Positions 46,401 to 56,323 of a stretch of 64,000 nucleotides of DNA are shown piece by piece; the first letter of the stretch is position 1, and each line of letters opens with the position of its first letter. The DNA is from Sporothrix humicola (Eukaryota; Ascomycota; Sordariomycetes; Ophiostomatales; Ophiostomataceae), in contig WNYE01000048.1 of assembly GCA_021396245.1 (NCBI GenBank), positions 62,001-126,000 of the forward strand. The letters run 5' to 3'. The position numbers and the translations under genes are program-made. Under the pieces are notes generated by a model. That model saw nothing but the letters and a program-made list of their open reading frames with translations, had not been told where the DNA came from and did not search any database.

Positions 46401-48282
46401 TGTTGTTATTGTTACCGCCGCCGCCGGCGGCAATGGTGTACGACGACGTGATTGTCACTTGGCCATAGACAATGTATGGCTGGCCGGTTGACGTTGTTGT
46501 TTGTGTCGCCGTAAACGGAACCGACACAGCCGACGTCACCGTCTCCATTGACGTTGTCGGAACGTACGTTGGTTCGCCATCACCGGTCGTAATAGGCTCG
46601 ACTTCGGTCCAAGTCGTTGTGTATGTCAATGTGCCGACCGACTCGCTCGTGCCGTACATTGTGGACACAACAGCGCTGCCAGATCCGCCAGGAGGAGCCT
46701 GCGTCACGGTCGCCGTCCCATATGTGATGGTCTCCGTAGTCTCTGTCACAACAACCGACGTGAAGGTGTTGGTTCCGCCACCGCCAGTAACTCCGGAGGG
46801 CGTGACAAGAACACTCGACTCGTGCGTGATGACCATGGTCGAGTTGACCTGCGTCATGCCTGTCGTCGTAACCACAAAAGTCGATGTCGGCGTCATCGTG
46901 GCCACTGGCGTGCTGGTTGTGATGATAATCACGCCCGTTCCGGCGGTGGGTATCTTGTTTAGCAAAGTGGTACCCGTCGTCTTCGTAGACGACTTGCTTG
47001 TCGTGGATGTTGTCGACGTCGTCGTGCCCTTGTTGACCGGACCACGCAGCGCTGTTGGATCACCATTGTTGATGGTTGTCGTCGTTGATGTCGACGTCTT
47101 TGAAGTTGATGTCGTCGAAGTCGTTGAGGTTGTCGAAGTTGTCGACGTTGTGCTTGTGGTGCTTGAACTCGTGGTGCTTGTGGTGCTGGTGGTACTGGTG
47201 GTACTCGTAGTGCTTGAAGAACTTGTTGTGCTTGTCGTACTCGTGCTGCTTGAAGAAGTCGTGGTGCTCGTTGTACTTGTTGTACTTGTGCTGGATGTGC
47301 TTGTAGTGCTGGTCTCTGGTGTAGATGTTGGCGTTGACGTTGTGGATGTCGGTGTCGTTGATGTTGGTGCCGTGGTTGGCGTAGACGTCGTCGCCTGAGA
47401 GGCGGTCGTCAGGCCCGAGTCATCCACTGGCTTCTTCTCCTCAGACGTTGTTGATATCACTGGAGGCGCTGCCGGTGTTGACAAAGGCATTGTCGATGTT
47501 GTCGGCGGCTCTGATGGTGGTGTCGACGGCGGTTCTGGCGGCACCGATGGAGGTGCTGATGGAGGTGCCGATGGTGGTGCCGATGGTGGTGCCGATGGTG
47601 GTGCCGATGGCGGCGATGGCGGCGCTGATGGCGGCAGCGATATTAAGGACACCACTGGTGCTGCAGCTGACGTCTCGACAATGCTATCGCTTGGCGCCAC
47701 GTCCCGCCCAAAAACATTTCCCTTCAACTCAAGGGCAACCGGAAGACCCTCCACATTAAACGGCTGGATGGATCGCCGGTTCGGGTGGATGATGGCTGAA
47801 CTCTGCGAGCCTGGCATCGCCACGACTGCCCACACAATAAGACCGATACCCGCCGTCATAAAGGCCATCAACGTTGCCAAAAATGGCCACCGCAATGGCG
47901 ATGGCTTGTAGTTGCTGCCGGGCGCCAGATAGATCTGGTGCTTCTTGAGCTTGTCGTCGGCAGTCTCGTCGACGCCGCCCTCCATTGGATCGCCGCCTCC
48001 GTCGCCATAGGTTCCGTGGACGCCATCATGGACAACCTCGGCGGCGTAAGGGCCGTCAAATGTGTAATCCTGTCGTACTTCATGGGGATTGTAGGCGCGT
48101 ACTTCTAGTGCATTGTAGACGCTGCCACTGTTATTCCTTTGAATGTTGCTGTCGCTGTGGATGTCTTCTGCTGGTTGATGGCCGTGAACGTCCCGGTCGT
48201 CGTGATCGTCGACGTCGTCAACGGCTTGTGGGTTGTACTGGTAAGCCGCGGATGGCGGTCTAGCCGGCCGTGAGCTGTACAT
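43444..48282 (-). CDS. Large mucin-like multi-pass membrane protein (DUF3433-like)
   Basis: An intronless gene for 1612 residues. Residues 1-130 are hydrophilic and presumably cytosolic. A membrane segment (about 133-156, PFLATLMAFMTAGIGLIVWA) follows. Then comes a Pro/Ser repeat (SAPP units), a long Thr/Ser repeat (about 290-450) and a Thr/Val-rich beta-type region to about 1000, probably extracellular and O-glycosylated. From about 1005 there are further membrane segments (near 1010-1030, 1140-1160, 1266-1294, 1324-1350, 1406-1432 and 1446-1472) with the motif LPGFIAVLLSIPLRVIDCNA, which matches the fungal DUF3433 family by eye. The C-terminus is cytosolic-like. A surface sensor or wall-anchored role is a reasonable inference but unproven. 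The repeats make length polymorphism likely. Confidence 0.85.
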   Translation of the reverse strand: MYSSRPARPPSAAYQYNPQAVDDVDDHDDRDVHGHQPAEDIHSDSNIQRNNSGSVYNALEVRAYNPHEVRQDYTFDGPYAAEVVHDGVHGTYGDGGGDPMEGGVDETADDKLKKHQIYLAPGSNYKPSPLRWPFLATLMAFMTAGIGLIVWAVVAMPGSQSSAIIHPNRRSIQPFNVEGLPVALELKGNVFGRDVAPSDSIVETSAAAPVVSLISLPPSAPPSPPSAPPSAPPSAPPSAPPSAPPSVPPEPPSTPPSEPPTTSTMPLSTPAAPPVISTTSEEKKPVDDSGLTTASQATTSTPTTAPTSTTPTSTTSTPTSTPETSTTSTSSTSTTSTTSTTTSSSSTSTTSTTSSSSTTSTTSTTSTTSTTSSSTTSTTSTTSTTSTTSTTSTSKTSTSTTTTINNGDPTALRGPVNKGTTTSTTSTTSKSSTKTTGTTLLNKIPTAGTGVIIITTSTPVATMTPTSTFVVTTTGMTQVNSTMVITHESSVLVTPSGVTGGGGTNTFTSVVVTETTETITYGTATVTQAPPGGSGSAVVSTMYGTSESVGTLTYTTTWTEVEPITTGDGEPTYVPTTSMETVTSAVSVPFTATQTTTSTGQPYIVYGQVTITSSYTIAAGGGGNNNNNNNGGGKTDGGGAGNNNAPTRPAEAPVTHLITTVIGGKVDTIVQTMGPQTRVATVGGGMQTVVADGLVETIVTRVGGTPVTYAHGTPVTALADGRGGTGMVVVVTPSPTGAVQTNYVTQTPDANGNFFVNNQVSVVNGQTLVNGATVTVINGATYVPQISTFGGSAVTNVQAVYITTSSVYTGADGIPTTLEQILPTQVTSVEVVGGTVMTVAVHPIDMQTLGGNIGQTVVTVDGVVKTFGVATVAATGTGFQPITVTELIMSDGTPVTTVVVTTPTVSDPITFTLAGGVALSDSEDYSVSMSGGTLTTIVRTRPPTTIVTSISGHLTTLVSTPEPSTFLSTEASSTMVSTSVSTPASASGSGAHATQSPTVIVTTHVVELKPYYYFVATFLPGFIAVLLSIPLRVIDCNAKMYQPFHALSSSSRTHNARGSESLTLDFSGLATSITAPISAAWKHGEPVPLLTTTLIYLSSLMAPLATEALGLKLHGSCTVTNEKGCAAGLGVSAVPAYALVALMTIILLLLILLLVLLNRWRTGVRADPWNLAGITALTGCPDLLPTNAHQRSRAVATEESLRRALKDRRFALGFYETAHGHEAFGIVPVGEEARRGISRDDDNDSDDGFGNNLHYGGAGGEDAPKNQPFLALTIAYRVAFAVFLAALLAVVLVYHFVATGAGGATGKIDPSATSFGYWVATNSFGVRFAMAALGVVISFCWTTLFLTVASITAFQAMASPGRPQPPERSILLPLRPTNAFSGLWLALRLAFGGGRFRRSSSSSSDNVPLRHAVYLGIVSLMTLASEFLPALMANVPKNMTQTLEASVVCARLVSVVLVLMLLTLLASFVAVRWPALPADPRTIAGALYYVVDSHVLPAAIEGIADRTGGACVALMNTAEKETRVKELGRRYYYGDIVGRSGRRRLAVDADVTMLDPVVEGDAGGVVGGSGHGAGHGGSPPPMTTTAYKGGAFYVYNQEARYQRQQQEDPSFI
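47080..47330 (-). repeat. Coding Thr/Ser repeat (short tandem, 3/9-bp periodicity)
   Basis: Degenerate tandem codons give repeated STTSTTS units in the ectodomain of the membrane protein. On the plus strand this makes a long Val-rich antisense frame that is not a gene. Confidence 0.8.
47542..47640 (-). repeat. Coding 12-bp tandem repeat (SAPP units)
   Basis: About eight near-identical copies of ggtgccgatggt (plus-strand reading) encode a Ser-Ala-Pro-Pro repeat just after the first membrane segment of the DUF3433-like protein. Confidence 0.85.
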
Positions 48283-49983
48283 TGTGTCTGTGTCTGTGTC
48301 GTATCCCGAGTGTGGATCTTTGTGATCTTCGTGATCTTCGTGAACTTCGTTTGCTGATGTCTATTGTCGTGAGAATTTCTTGTGAGATGCAGTCACATCG
48401 TCTGCTGCAACTCTGCAGGAGTGAGATAAGCGACTTGATATTTCTCTTGGACCTTTAATCTCGAATCTTGTAGAGTTCAAGACGAAGAGAACCAACGAAC
48501 AGGACGACTAAAAAAAGATAAAAAAAGACACACGACCGAATACACTGCCCGCAAAGATCACCCTCTTGGGTCAGGCTCAGTCATTGCTGGTGTCCTTTTT
48601 TTCTTTCATTTTCTTCGTTCCCGCCATTTCCTCCATTTCCTCTATTCTCTCTTTCTCTCTTTCTCTTTACCGGCGCTTCAGCCTCGACGGACAGCCAGCC
48701 ACGGCTGGTTGGACTGCTTGGCGTTAAAGCCAAACTATTGAGTAGTTGCACTTGCATGGCTGGGAAAGGGAAGACAAAAAATAGACAAGGAAAAAGAGAC
48801 CAACCTGTCGGCCACGATCACCGTTCAGCCCTAAGACCCAAGTGCCACAAAGACGGTGACAGGTTCCAGACTGGGCCGAAATGGGCCGGAATAGGCCTCA
48901 ATGGTCCAGAGCATTGTCACAGCGTGGCCAGAAACCCGAAAGAGACGCCCACAGACCCGAAACCACGTCCAGAACGTCCAGAACTTACCTCTTTCACCCC
49001 CCTGTCTGCCTGGCCCTGCCACCGCCATCGACCAAATCTGCCAAATCAACCAACGGAGCATACCGTTGGCAGCTCGTTCTGGGTCTCCAAGACATGCTGT
49101 GGCCAACGGCAGGCCTGCGAGCTGCCAAGAAACAAAGGGCGACTGGGCGAGTGTGCTAAGCGGTGTTGAATGGTGGTGAGTGTGTAAATTCGGCATAGAT
49201 GGCGCATGTCCGACGCCCTTGTTCGGAGTTGGTGAAAAGTGGCTTGCGGCTGAGGACAACAAAAAAGGGAGGAATTTGGGTGGAGGAAGAAGGACAAGAA
49301 AGACTATGGGACTTATGCATGGTGCGATTACCCAAAAGGGAAGTTGGCGTGTTTAGTTGGTATTATTGGGGAAAGGTGCGTTCGGAGGCCTGGAGGAAGG
49401 ACCAATGGGCCTAAAGGGAAGGCACAAAGGGCGCTGGGGAAAGAGCCAACAGTGATTCTCCAGGCTTTCTCAGGCAAGACAAGTTGCCACAGGCTCTTTC
49501 CTTTGTCAGTTGACACGAGGGTGATTGAAAGAATGCGCACACGTGATCCATATTACATACGATGGTATTCCAGCGTTTCGCATCTTGTCCTTTGCTACGT
49601 CTATTATTATTGGCCAGGCACTTACACGAATATTTGCTGCATATGTACGGAGCAGGCACTCGTTAATTGTTTAGTCCAAGTTTGTTGACAACACCGCTGG
49701 GTTGATGACAATATTTTGAAATTCTCTTCAACTTCAGTTTCGGATCGTACAATACTTGCAACAAAAAAAGAGCAATAAAAATGTCTGTCATGCTATTCCT
49801 AATGACTTAAACTCCGTTCCGTTGCTGTCTTCAATTTGATCTTCATACTAATTACTGTCTAATACATCGAACAGGAGGCTTGTGGAAGCCCATCCAACAG
49901 TCTATTCTAGTGTGTATATACATCTTACATTCCTCGTGATGCTTCCCAAATGTGCCAGACATAATATACCCTGCTAAGCCCTA
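48283..49983. promoter_or_regulatory. Promoter region of the membrane protein gene; otherwise empty
   Basis: The first ~400 bp upstream of the membrane protein start (high-coordinate side) should contain its promoter. The rest, to the stop codon of the Gag-like gene, contains only short overlapping frames (up to about 143 codons) with no domain. A TACGGAG word is at 49646-49652. Confidence 0.45.
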
Positions 49984-50739
49984 TCATGTTCCGTAGCAGC
50001 TGTCGTAATATGCGTCAATGTCAACTTCCTCGTAGGGAACCTCGTGATTCTCGTCGAATCGTTCCAAGGCAGCAGCACGCGCATCAGCGTATTTCACCGT
50101 GAGAGGCATTCCCTGCTCGTCTTTTCTCATCTTATCCGCCCACCGTTGATCCAGCCACGACATACGCGCCAGTTTGGCCAGAAACATCGACGCATACTTG
50201 CTGTCGGGGAGTTTTCGCCTGCTAGACTCGATAAACTTGATCTGGTCATCGTATGCTTTGATAAACTCCGTGACTTTGGAGAAGTTGTCCACTCTCATTG
50301 CCCCCAGATACCCGATGCGGTCCTGGGCCATTTCAACCATCCTCTCGTCCCAGAACCTGTCCAGGTCCTGTAGTATATAGTGTGCCCATCCCAACTGTAG
50401 GTCAGATTCGTCAGATTCGCCAGATTCGTAAAATTCGTCAAACCCGCCCCATACGGCCGTGCACAAGCTGGTACTCAAGCCGTCCAAGACGATCTGACGA
50501 GCATCATGCATGCGCTCCACCCAGTGGTCCATATGGGCCGCGTTCTGAAGCACATCGCCTGGGCAGTAGAACGGCCGGACGGCACCCTGGAGATACGGCA
50601 AAAGGCCCTTGGCGGCGGCCTTGTCGTCGAGCGACTTGCGCCATTCCTTGTATTCGGCGTCTGTGGAAAACGACAATGGGTCTTTGATTTCTGGTGCGGC
50701 GTCTGTGGCAGCCTGCTCTGGCTCTTGTGGTTGTGACAT
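49984..50739 (-). CDS. Solitary Gag-like protein (retrotransposon capsid-like)
   Basis: An intronless gene for 251 residues. The stretch DAEYKEWRKSLDDKAAAKGL, followed by helices with WD/FW spacing and a segment like VTEFIKAYDDQIKFIE, resembles the capsid region of fungal copia-type Gag proteins (UBN2-like) by eye. I see no zinc knuckle, protease, integrase or reverse transcriptase next to it and no obvious long terminal repeats, so it is a solo gene rather than an element. It may be a domesticated Gag or a relic with an intact frame. An internal 9-bp repeat encodes an acidic Glu/Ser/Asp stretch. An unrelated helical protein is the main alternative. It lies downstream of the stop-interrupted dioxygenase gene on the same strand. 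Confidence 0.5.
   Translation of the reverse strand: MSQPQEPEQAATDAAPEIKDPLSFSTDAEYKEWRKSLDDKAAAKGLLPYLQGAVRPFYCPGDVLQNAAHMDHWVERMHDARQIVLDGLSTSLCTAVWGGFDEFYESGESDESDLQLGWAHYILQDLDRFWDERMVEMAQDRIGYLGAMRVDNFSKVTEFIKAYDDQIKFIESSRRKLPDSKYASMFLAKLARMSWLDQRWADKMRKDEQGMPLTVKYADARAAALERFDENHEVPYEEVDIDAYYDSCYGT
50402..50437 (-). repeat. Four imperfect 9-bp repeats inside the Gag-like gene
   Basis: Units tcagattcg, tcagattcg, ccagattcg and taaaattcg follow one another and encode a short acidic stretch (ESGESDESD and neighbours). Confidence 0.8.
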
Positions 50740-51414
50740 GGCGAATTAAGCCTTGCTTTTTGGTAGTTTTCGTTTTGTCAAACTCGGTTGTGAGACATGG
50801 TGGTGGGAAGCAAATGAATCCCAGAATAGGGGATATTCACTGTCAACGCGAACGCGTCAAAATTAGCTTCAACGCCAAGTCATGTGACCACTCGAGCAGG
50901 AGGCATCTCTTCGTCTCTGGTCAAGAATCGCCAGAGATTGAAAACTGAAAGGACCAAACTGACAGTTACTTATTGTTCTCCGTTGAATAATAGTAGAAGA
51001 TGAGTTGGATTACTGTAGAGTTGCTCCGTGGGGGGCGAAAACAGGTGGACTCAAAATGTTAGCAAAAGCGATACATGTTCCAAGTTTTGTCCAACTCTTG
51101 CCTGGCCATCTTGTTGAGCGTCATGTTAGTAGCCTTATGGCCATCTTTGCTTGTTTTATTTTTATGGGCTGTTTATTTTGGACATATATTATATTTATTT
51201 TAAATTTGTTTGAAATTTTTCTTGACTTTTTTCATTTATTACTTGGTAAATGCACTCTCAGCAAACACAGTATCAGCCGGTCTCTGGATGCCAACATAAA
51301 AAAAAAAAGAGTGTCGCCCCTCTCAGCCAAAACAATCAAAAGGTTTAAAAAGTGCCCAATCCCATTGGTAGTATCGTACAATAAATCATCATATCATCCT
51401 AAAAATTCCCACGT
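50740..51414. other. Intergenic, partly AT-rich
   Basis: This stretch holds the promoter of the Gag-like gene and the 3' region of the dioxygenase-derived frame. The block at about 51150-51250 is AT-rich. I see no gene and no clear terminal repeat. Confidence 0.45.
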
Positions 51415-53308
51415 CTAGTCGTCCAGCCCTGTAAGGTCGACAAAATCCGGTGCGGCCTTTCGCTTGACGCCACGATCCGGAAGAGGCGACGTCAACGGTG
51501 CCATAGGCCCGTTTCGTCCATTGGGCGGCGGCGTCCATCTTCTGGGCTCTGCCGTGCCTGTCCCATATCCCGACATGTCGGGCTGTGGGAAGAGGGGGAA
51601 AGCGGTAATATGAGCGGCGGCCACAGGGGCTATACTCGCTCCAGCAGTGTCTGCTCTCGCCCGCTTCACCTGCGACTGCACTTGCGGCACCGGCACTGGT
51701 GTTTGTGCTGGCGCACTGGGCAGCACCACGCCGCCCATGAGCTGCTCCATGGTGATGACGCGGTCGTAAAAGGGCCCCAGGATTGTCTTCAGGTGATCCT
51801 GTGTAAACTGCTCGAAGTATTTGTCGACCTGTTCCTTGCGACGCACCCAATCTCTGCGTGAGCTCTCAAACAGCCAGGTCGTCTTTGTGATGACCAGAGT
51901 GTGTGGGATCGTGCCGCGTTCTAACTCTTGGGTGCAATCGACCTTTTTATCAGTGAGGCGCTGGTCGATGTGTTCGCGGCGCTGCTTCTTCACCCCGATC
52001 CTGAGGACTCGTTGGGTGCCGTCGACCAAAAACCTGTTGACCACGGCACAGTCCTCGCAGCAATTCGGCATGGGATGCCGAGCAAGTGTTGGCGCACTCT
52101 TCGGGTATATTCCAACACAAATCTTTGCATATGCTTCCATCACAGTCGCATACATGAGTCTGTGCGGTGGTAGCTGGGCAACTGGTGAGGCCGAGCTGGT
52201 GTCGGCTGTGGTCGTACCTTCCATAGTGTCCTCGCTAAAGCAACCTTCAATGATTGGAGAAATCAAGTCCAGGAGCAGCATCCACAAATCGTGCAGTGCG
52301 TTGAGCTTCCTCTGCTTCGTGTAGGCGTCGTCACTGCGCACAGCCACAGGAATGTCGGCCGCAATTTTGCGGGACAGCGCCACCCGCAAACGGAGTGCAG
52401 TCGGTGTGTTGATCCGGGAGAGGACCTCGTACAAGTCGGCCAACCATTCGCTGTGTACGGCTAAAAGTGCAGGCTTCTGCATATTTTTATCAAAGGGCCG
52501 CAGGTGCTTGGTCGATTCGTCATACAGGTACTTGTCGGTAAATCTGTTTTTGTCCAGCTCTCTCTTGAGCGTGGTAAGGCATGTCAAGTTCGGAATGTCC
52601 ATTGTATCAATGACGGCTTCGGCTACGGCTTCGTAAATCTTTACCCATCTGTCCTTGTGCTCTGATTCCGGTTTCAGGGCGTTTTCGGCAATGACGGACA
52701 GGAAACCAAGGGCAAACGAAGTGTGCTTGGCTTGGGTTTTGAGGATTGTCGTTAGCCTAGCAGGATGTTAGTATAGAAGTGGAGGAATTGGATTTTTTTT
52801 TCTTTAAAAAAAAAAGGAAACAAGAGGGGCAAGCATACTGGGTTTCGACGTGGTTCAAGTCGTAGTATGGCAAGCAATGCCTGACAATAGTTTGACCATC
52901 GTGGTATCCAATGCCCTTGGAGCCGACCTCATCTACAACCTTGGTCGAGAGTCCATCAAGCAGCTTCTCGGTCATCTTGCGTGCCCATGCTGTGCGGAGA
53001 GCCTTGTCTGGGACATTCTCAGCTGGGGTTTCTGCTGCTGGGCCTGGCTCTGCAGCATCATCTTGGACGGGGACAATTTCCTTGATAGCATTCAAAGAGT
53101 CCCAGAGGGTGGGGATGGCGGCGAGGGCACGGCCGAGTGGCTCTTGGACCTCAGCAAACGTTATGGTCGGGTTGGCACCGGTCGTCTCTTTGCTGATCCA
53201 GGAAAAGAAGACGCCGGTGTGATATTGGCCTCCGGTCTTGACAAGGGTCTTGTCGTAATAATCCCAATCGCGCATCCGAACGAACGCGGCAAGAAGGTTT
53301 GCAACCAT
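51415..53308 (-). CDS. In-frame continuation of the dioxygenase gene (C-terminal half)
   Basis: Two coding blocks: 53308-52839 and 52756-51415, joined by an 82-bp GT-AG intron that keeps frame. As an independent gene starting at the ATG at 53308 (MVANLLAAFVRM) it codes 603 residues. The reading frame is the same as that of the upstream dioxygenase block and stays open up to a single TAG at 53366-53368, so the two were probably one gene of about 1209 codons. The first part is helical (RDWDYYDKTLV, then an Ala/Pro-rich linker). The second has Cys-containing CCEDC and positively charged helices, a Pro-rich tail, and ends VDLTGLDD, which looks like a SUMO-interacting motif. I do not recognise a catalytic domain here. 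It may be a true separate gene, the 3' half of a nonsense allele, or a readthrough extension. Confidence 0.6.
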
Positions 53309-53365
53309 GTTCCTACTTAACGTGACCGGCTCCACGTAAGATGGGCGGTAGTAGATCGAGGTCGA

Positions 53366-55226
53366 CTAAGACGGGGCCCGACTATTCGAGCTGTTCAACC
53401 CGCTCCAGAAGCGCTGCAGAATGTGGCGGATGACCGTAAGATGGGTTCTATCTCTCTCACGCGTCGCATCGGCACACCTCGAGACGTAGTAGGTGAGAAG
53501 CGAGTCGAGATTGGCGGCCTCCTTCCGTTCCGTATGGCCAGGATAGTCAGGATCAGGGCTGACGGCGTCAAGGGCGGAGCAGAGAAATTTGTTCACGGAA
53601 ATACGGGGGACAAGAACGACTGCCGAGACCTGGTACGCATGTGTGGCGGAAGGCCCTCCCTCGTTTCCGGTATAGCTATCCCCAAAGTCGATCTCTTTGC
53701 CATCCGCATCAACAAAACAGTTGTCTTGCAGAATGTCCTCTTCCTCGAGGTCCATCGATTCAGCGATTTGCACTCCTTCGAGGGCGATCAGCCTCTTGAT
53801 GCGGTACTCCACTGACTCGACCTCAAGCATTTCGTGCCAGTCATCGTGCGTGCCGGTTTCGGGGTCACTGTCGTATTCATCTTCATCGTCGTCCTCTTCC
53901 AATCCACGGTTAAAGTAATGGTCGTACTTTCCGCCACCATGGTAGCTGGGGTCTGCATCATCCTCGCAGCTGCCCTTTTCCTGTTTCTCGATAATCGCGA
54001 GGAAGATGTCAAAAGGCAGCTCTCCAGTTGCAGACTTGAGCGTTTTTAAGACACCTGCATCGCGACCACGAGCGTTGGCAAGAGACAAGGCGGCCTCGGA
54101 GTAGTGATGGTCAAGGGCGTACAGCAAACGAGGGCCGTTGTTTCCGAGACGGTCTGCCTTGTCGCGCAGCTTTCTAATCTTTTCCTCCTTGTCGTATTTT
54201 GTCACCCACGAGTTATGTGAAGAGGACAATTCTGCAGCTCGCAATTCGGCTTCGAGCTTGCTTGCTTGAGCTTCGAGATCAGCCTTTTGTTTTGGCTCGT
54301 CTGCTGCTTCGGCCAGCCAGTGAACAAGGGCTGGATAGACAACGGTGGGGAACGGGTCGGTCAAAGCGGTGGCTGTCGGGATCGACCGAGGGGCGGCCTG
54401 CGCGGAGGCAATGGCCAGGTTGTAGGTCAGGACCCAGCGGTAGCCGGATGTGACAGGGGTCACCTCGTGTTGGACGTCGCTGTACCAGCACATGAAGCTG
54501 ATTTTACTCTTGTTGGTGGAGTCGGACGAGCAGAAGACGGACTTTTGTTGCCGGTGTTTGAGGACGAGATCGCCGCCTTCGTGTTCAGACGGCAGAACGA
54601 TGACGAGGGTACCAAACATGTCGCGAATCTTGGGAGAGCTGGTGCGTTGCCCGCTTGTTAGTATGCGACAAATTGTGACAAAATGGATACGATATGATAA
54701 AAAAAAGCATCGACACCATAACTCTGACGGCCACTCACTCGGTATGTGCTTTGAAATGGGCACCCTTTTCGTAAAGCAGCATCTTGTACGGATCGGCACG
54801 GAGAGTGTCCACGGTGCAATTCAGGCCCAGTTCTTTGATGACATGTTCTTTGGCCGTCTTGAGAACGTGTGCCCACCCTCTGTTGGCCGTTGATGCCGCC
54901 ACGCCCCCAACCGCACTCTCCTCCAGCAGCTTGAACTTGGTGGCGTCCAGTTCCCATGTATTGCGGACCGACGTGTCCACCACGGTGTCTTTGCCTCGTC
55001 CATATGGGGCCTGTTTGGACTTTTCGATAATCTGCTTGGCCTGCTCTTCACGCAAGGGGAAGTCGATGGAGCCAACGCCGTTGACGGTCAAGTGGAGGCC
55101 GAGCTCTTCTGGAGTGGGCTGCAACACTTTCCACATGGCAAAGTTGCCGGGGGCTTGGATGACGCTGAGTGCATCTCGGACCTCTGCTTTGGCCCTGGCG
55201 AGCGTTATCTCGCCCGGGGCCGACAT
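53366..55226 (-). CDS. 2OG-Fe(II) dioxygenase (prolyl-4-hydroxylase-like), ends at an in-frame TAG
   Basis: Two exons, 55226-54739 and 54638-53366, joined by a 100-bp intron, code 586 residues. Splicing creates the iron-binding HxD motif: exon 1 ends AHT plus two bases and exon 2 completes the Asp, giving H161 and D163. The distal histidine is H220 (SDVQHEVTP), with R230 ten residues later (GYRWVLTYNLA) for 2-oxoglutarate. The spacing is right for a Fe(II)/2-oxoglutarate-dependent oxygenase, so the catalytic core looks intact. An acidic low-complexity segment follows. The ATG at 55226 (MSAPGEITLARAKAEV) fits the family start by eye; the frame is open further upstream. The substrate is unknown. 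The frame does not end naturally: beyond the TAG at 53368-53366 it continues open in the same phase into the next entry. Confidence 0.8.
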
Positions 55227-56323
55227 TGTTTGGTCTCGACCGTTGGTAGAATGAGCTCGGCGCGTCCCAGTGGAATGGTAAGGCGTGGGACGGCAAGGGG
55301 TGGCGAGGGTGCTCCAATGTATTGGTGGCGGTGAAACTAGTAGCCCTAGAAAATTGAGACCCCTGAGGAACTGAGGAAGGAGCACGACGTAAACAAGCTG
55401 CCAGATTAAGCCCCATATTTTTTGTCAAAAAGTGGGGATCTATTATGACAAATCAGTGCGAATAGAGCTCCGGTTGAGAAAGTTGATAAGAAGACAGCAC
55501 AAGGACGGGTCTGGATAAATCAACCGCTCCCGTGAAAATAAGAGTGCAATTATTTAGCACTATTTATTCACACGGCAGAGTATTACCACTCCTAATTTGG
55601 TAACGGCTACAGCGCCTATCGCTATCACTTACAAGCACCCAGCCTACAACGCTGGTGATGCAACGAATCCAACGTGCGCAGCGAATGCAGCGAATACAAT
55701 GACTGTAGTATCGACTACAACGATTACAGCTGGATGTACCGGGAGCCATCATATAGGGCTAGACGTGGGCTATGTATCAGCTTCAAAAAAGGTGTCTTAA
55801 TAACTCGCACATGCGCCGCGTTAGCTTTTGCTCCTCGCTTTTTTTCTTTTTTCTAACCTTCAAACAGATGCCTGCTCTCCAACGTTCCTCCTTGCTTGTT
55901 TTTCCAGCTTCATAACATCACGTACTCTCATCCTTTCTCATCACGAACGAAACGGTTGATGGCCGCTCTCGATTTCCACTGACTTCTACTGCTTTGTGCA
56001 GGGCACAAACGTAAGAAGGCCTAAAGGCGCTATAGTCAGCTAAGTACGGGTGCTTACACCAACTAATCGTCATTAATTACAGCGCTTTTTAGTGCATTTC
56101 GCCACGGCATCGGATTCGATGCGTATTTAAATATTCGACCTTCCTCCTCCTAGGATCACGTCTAGAATCCTCTCTCTCCTTCTTGTATAGCTTTTCTATA
56201 TAATCCATCAATCCAACCACTCTCTCCCTGCTCTACTATCGAACTCTTGAAACTTTTATCGAATTATCGTCAGATTTTACACAGACTTATCCAGCACCAA
56301 AGTCGCGCCTTTTCAAACAGCAA
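55227..56323. promoter_or_regulatory. Divergent promoter region of dioxygenase and coiled-coil protein genes
   Basis: No gene is supported. TATATAA at 56197-56203 and a CT-rich leader precede the coiled-coil protein start at 56324; a palindromic tatttaaata lies near 56124. The left part should hold the dioxygenase promoter. Confidence 0.5.
56197..56203 (+). promoter_or_regulatory. TATA box of the coiled-coil protein gene
   Basis: TATATAA lies about 120 bp upstream of the ATG at 56324, with a CT-rich leader following. Confidence 0.45.

Noticed and set aside
46472..47398. 308-codon Val-rich frame on the plus strand
   Set aside because: It is the antisense reading of the Thr/Ser repeat of the membrane protein; the VVDVVEVV pattern is a repeat artefact.
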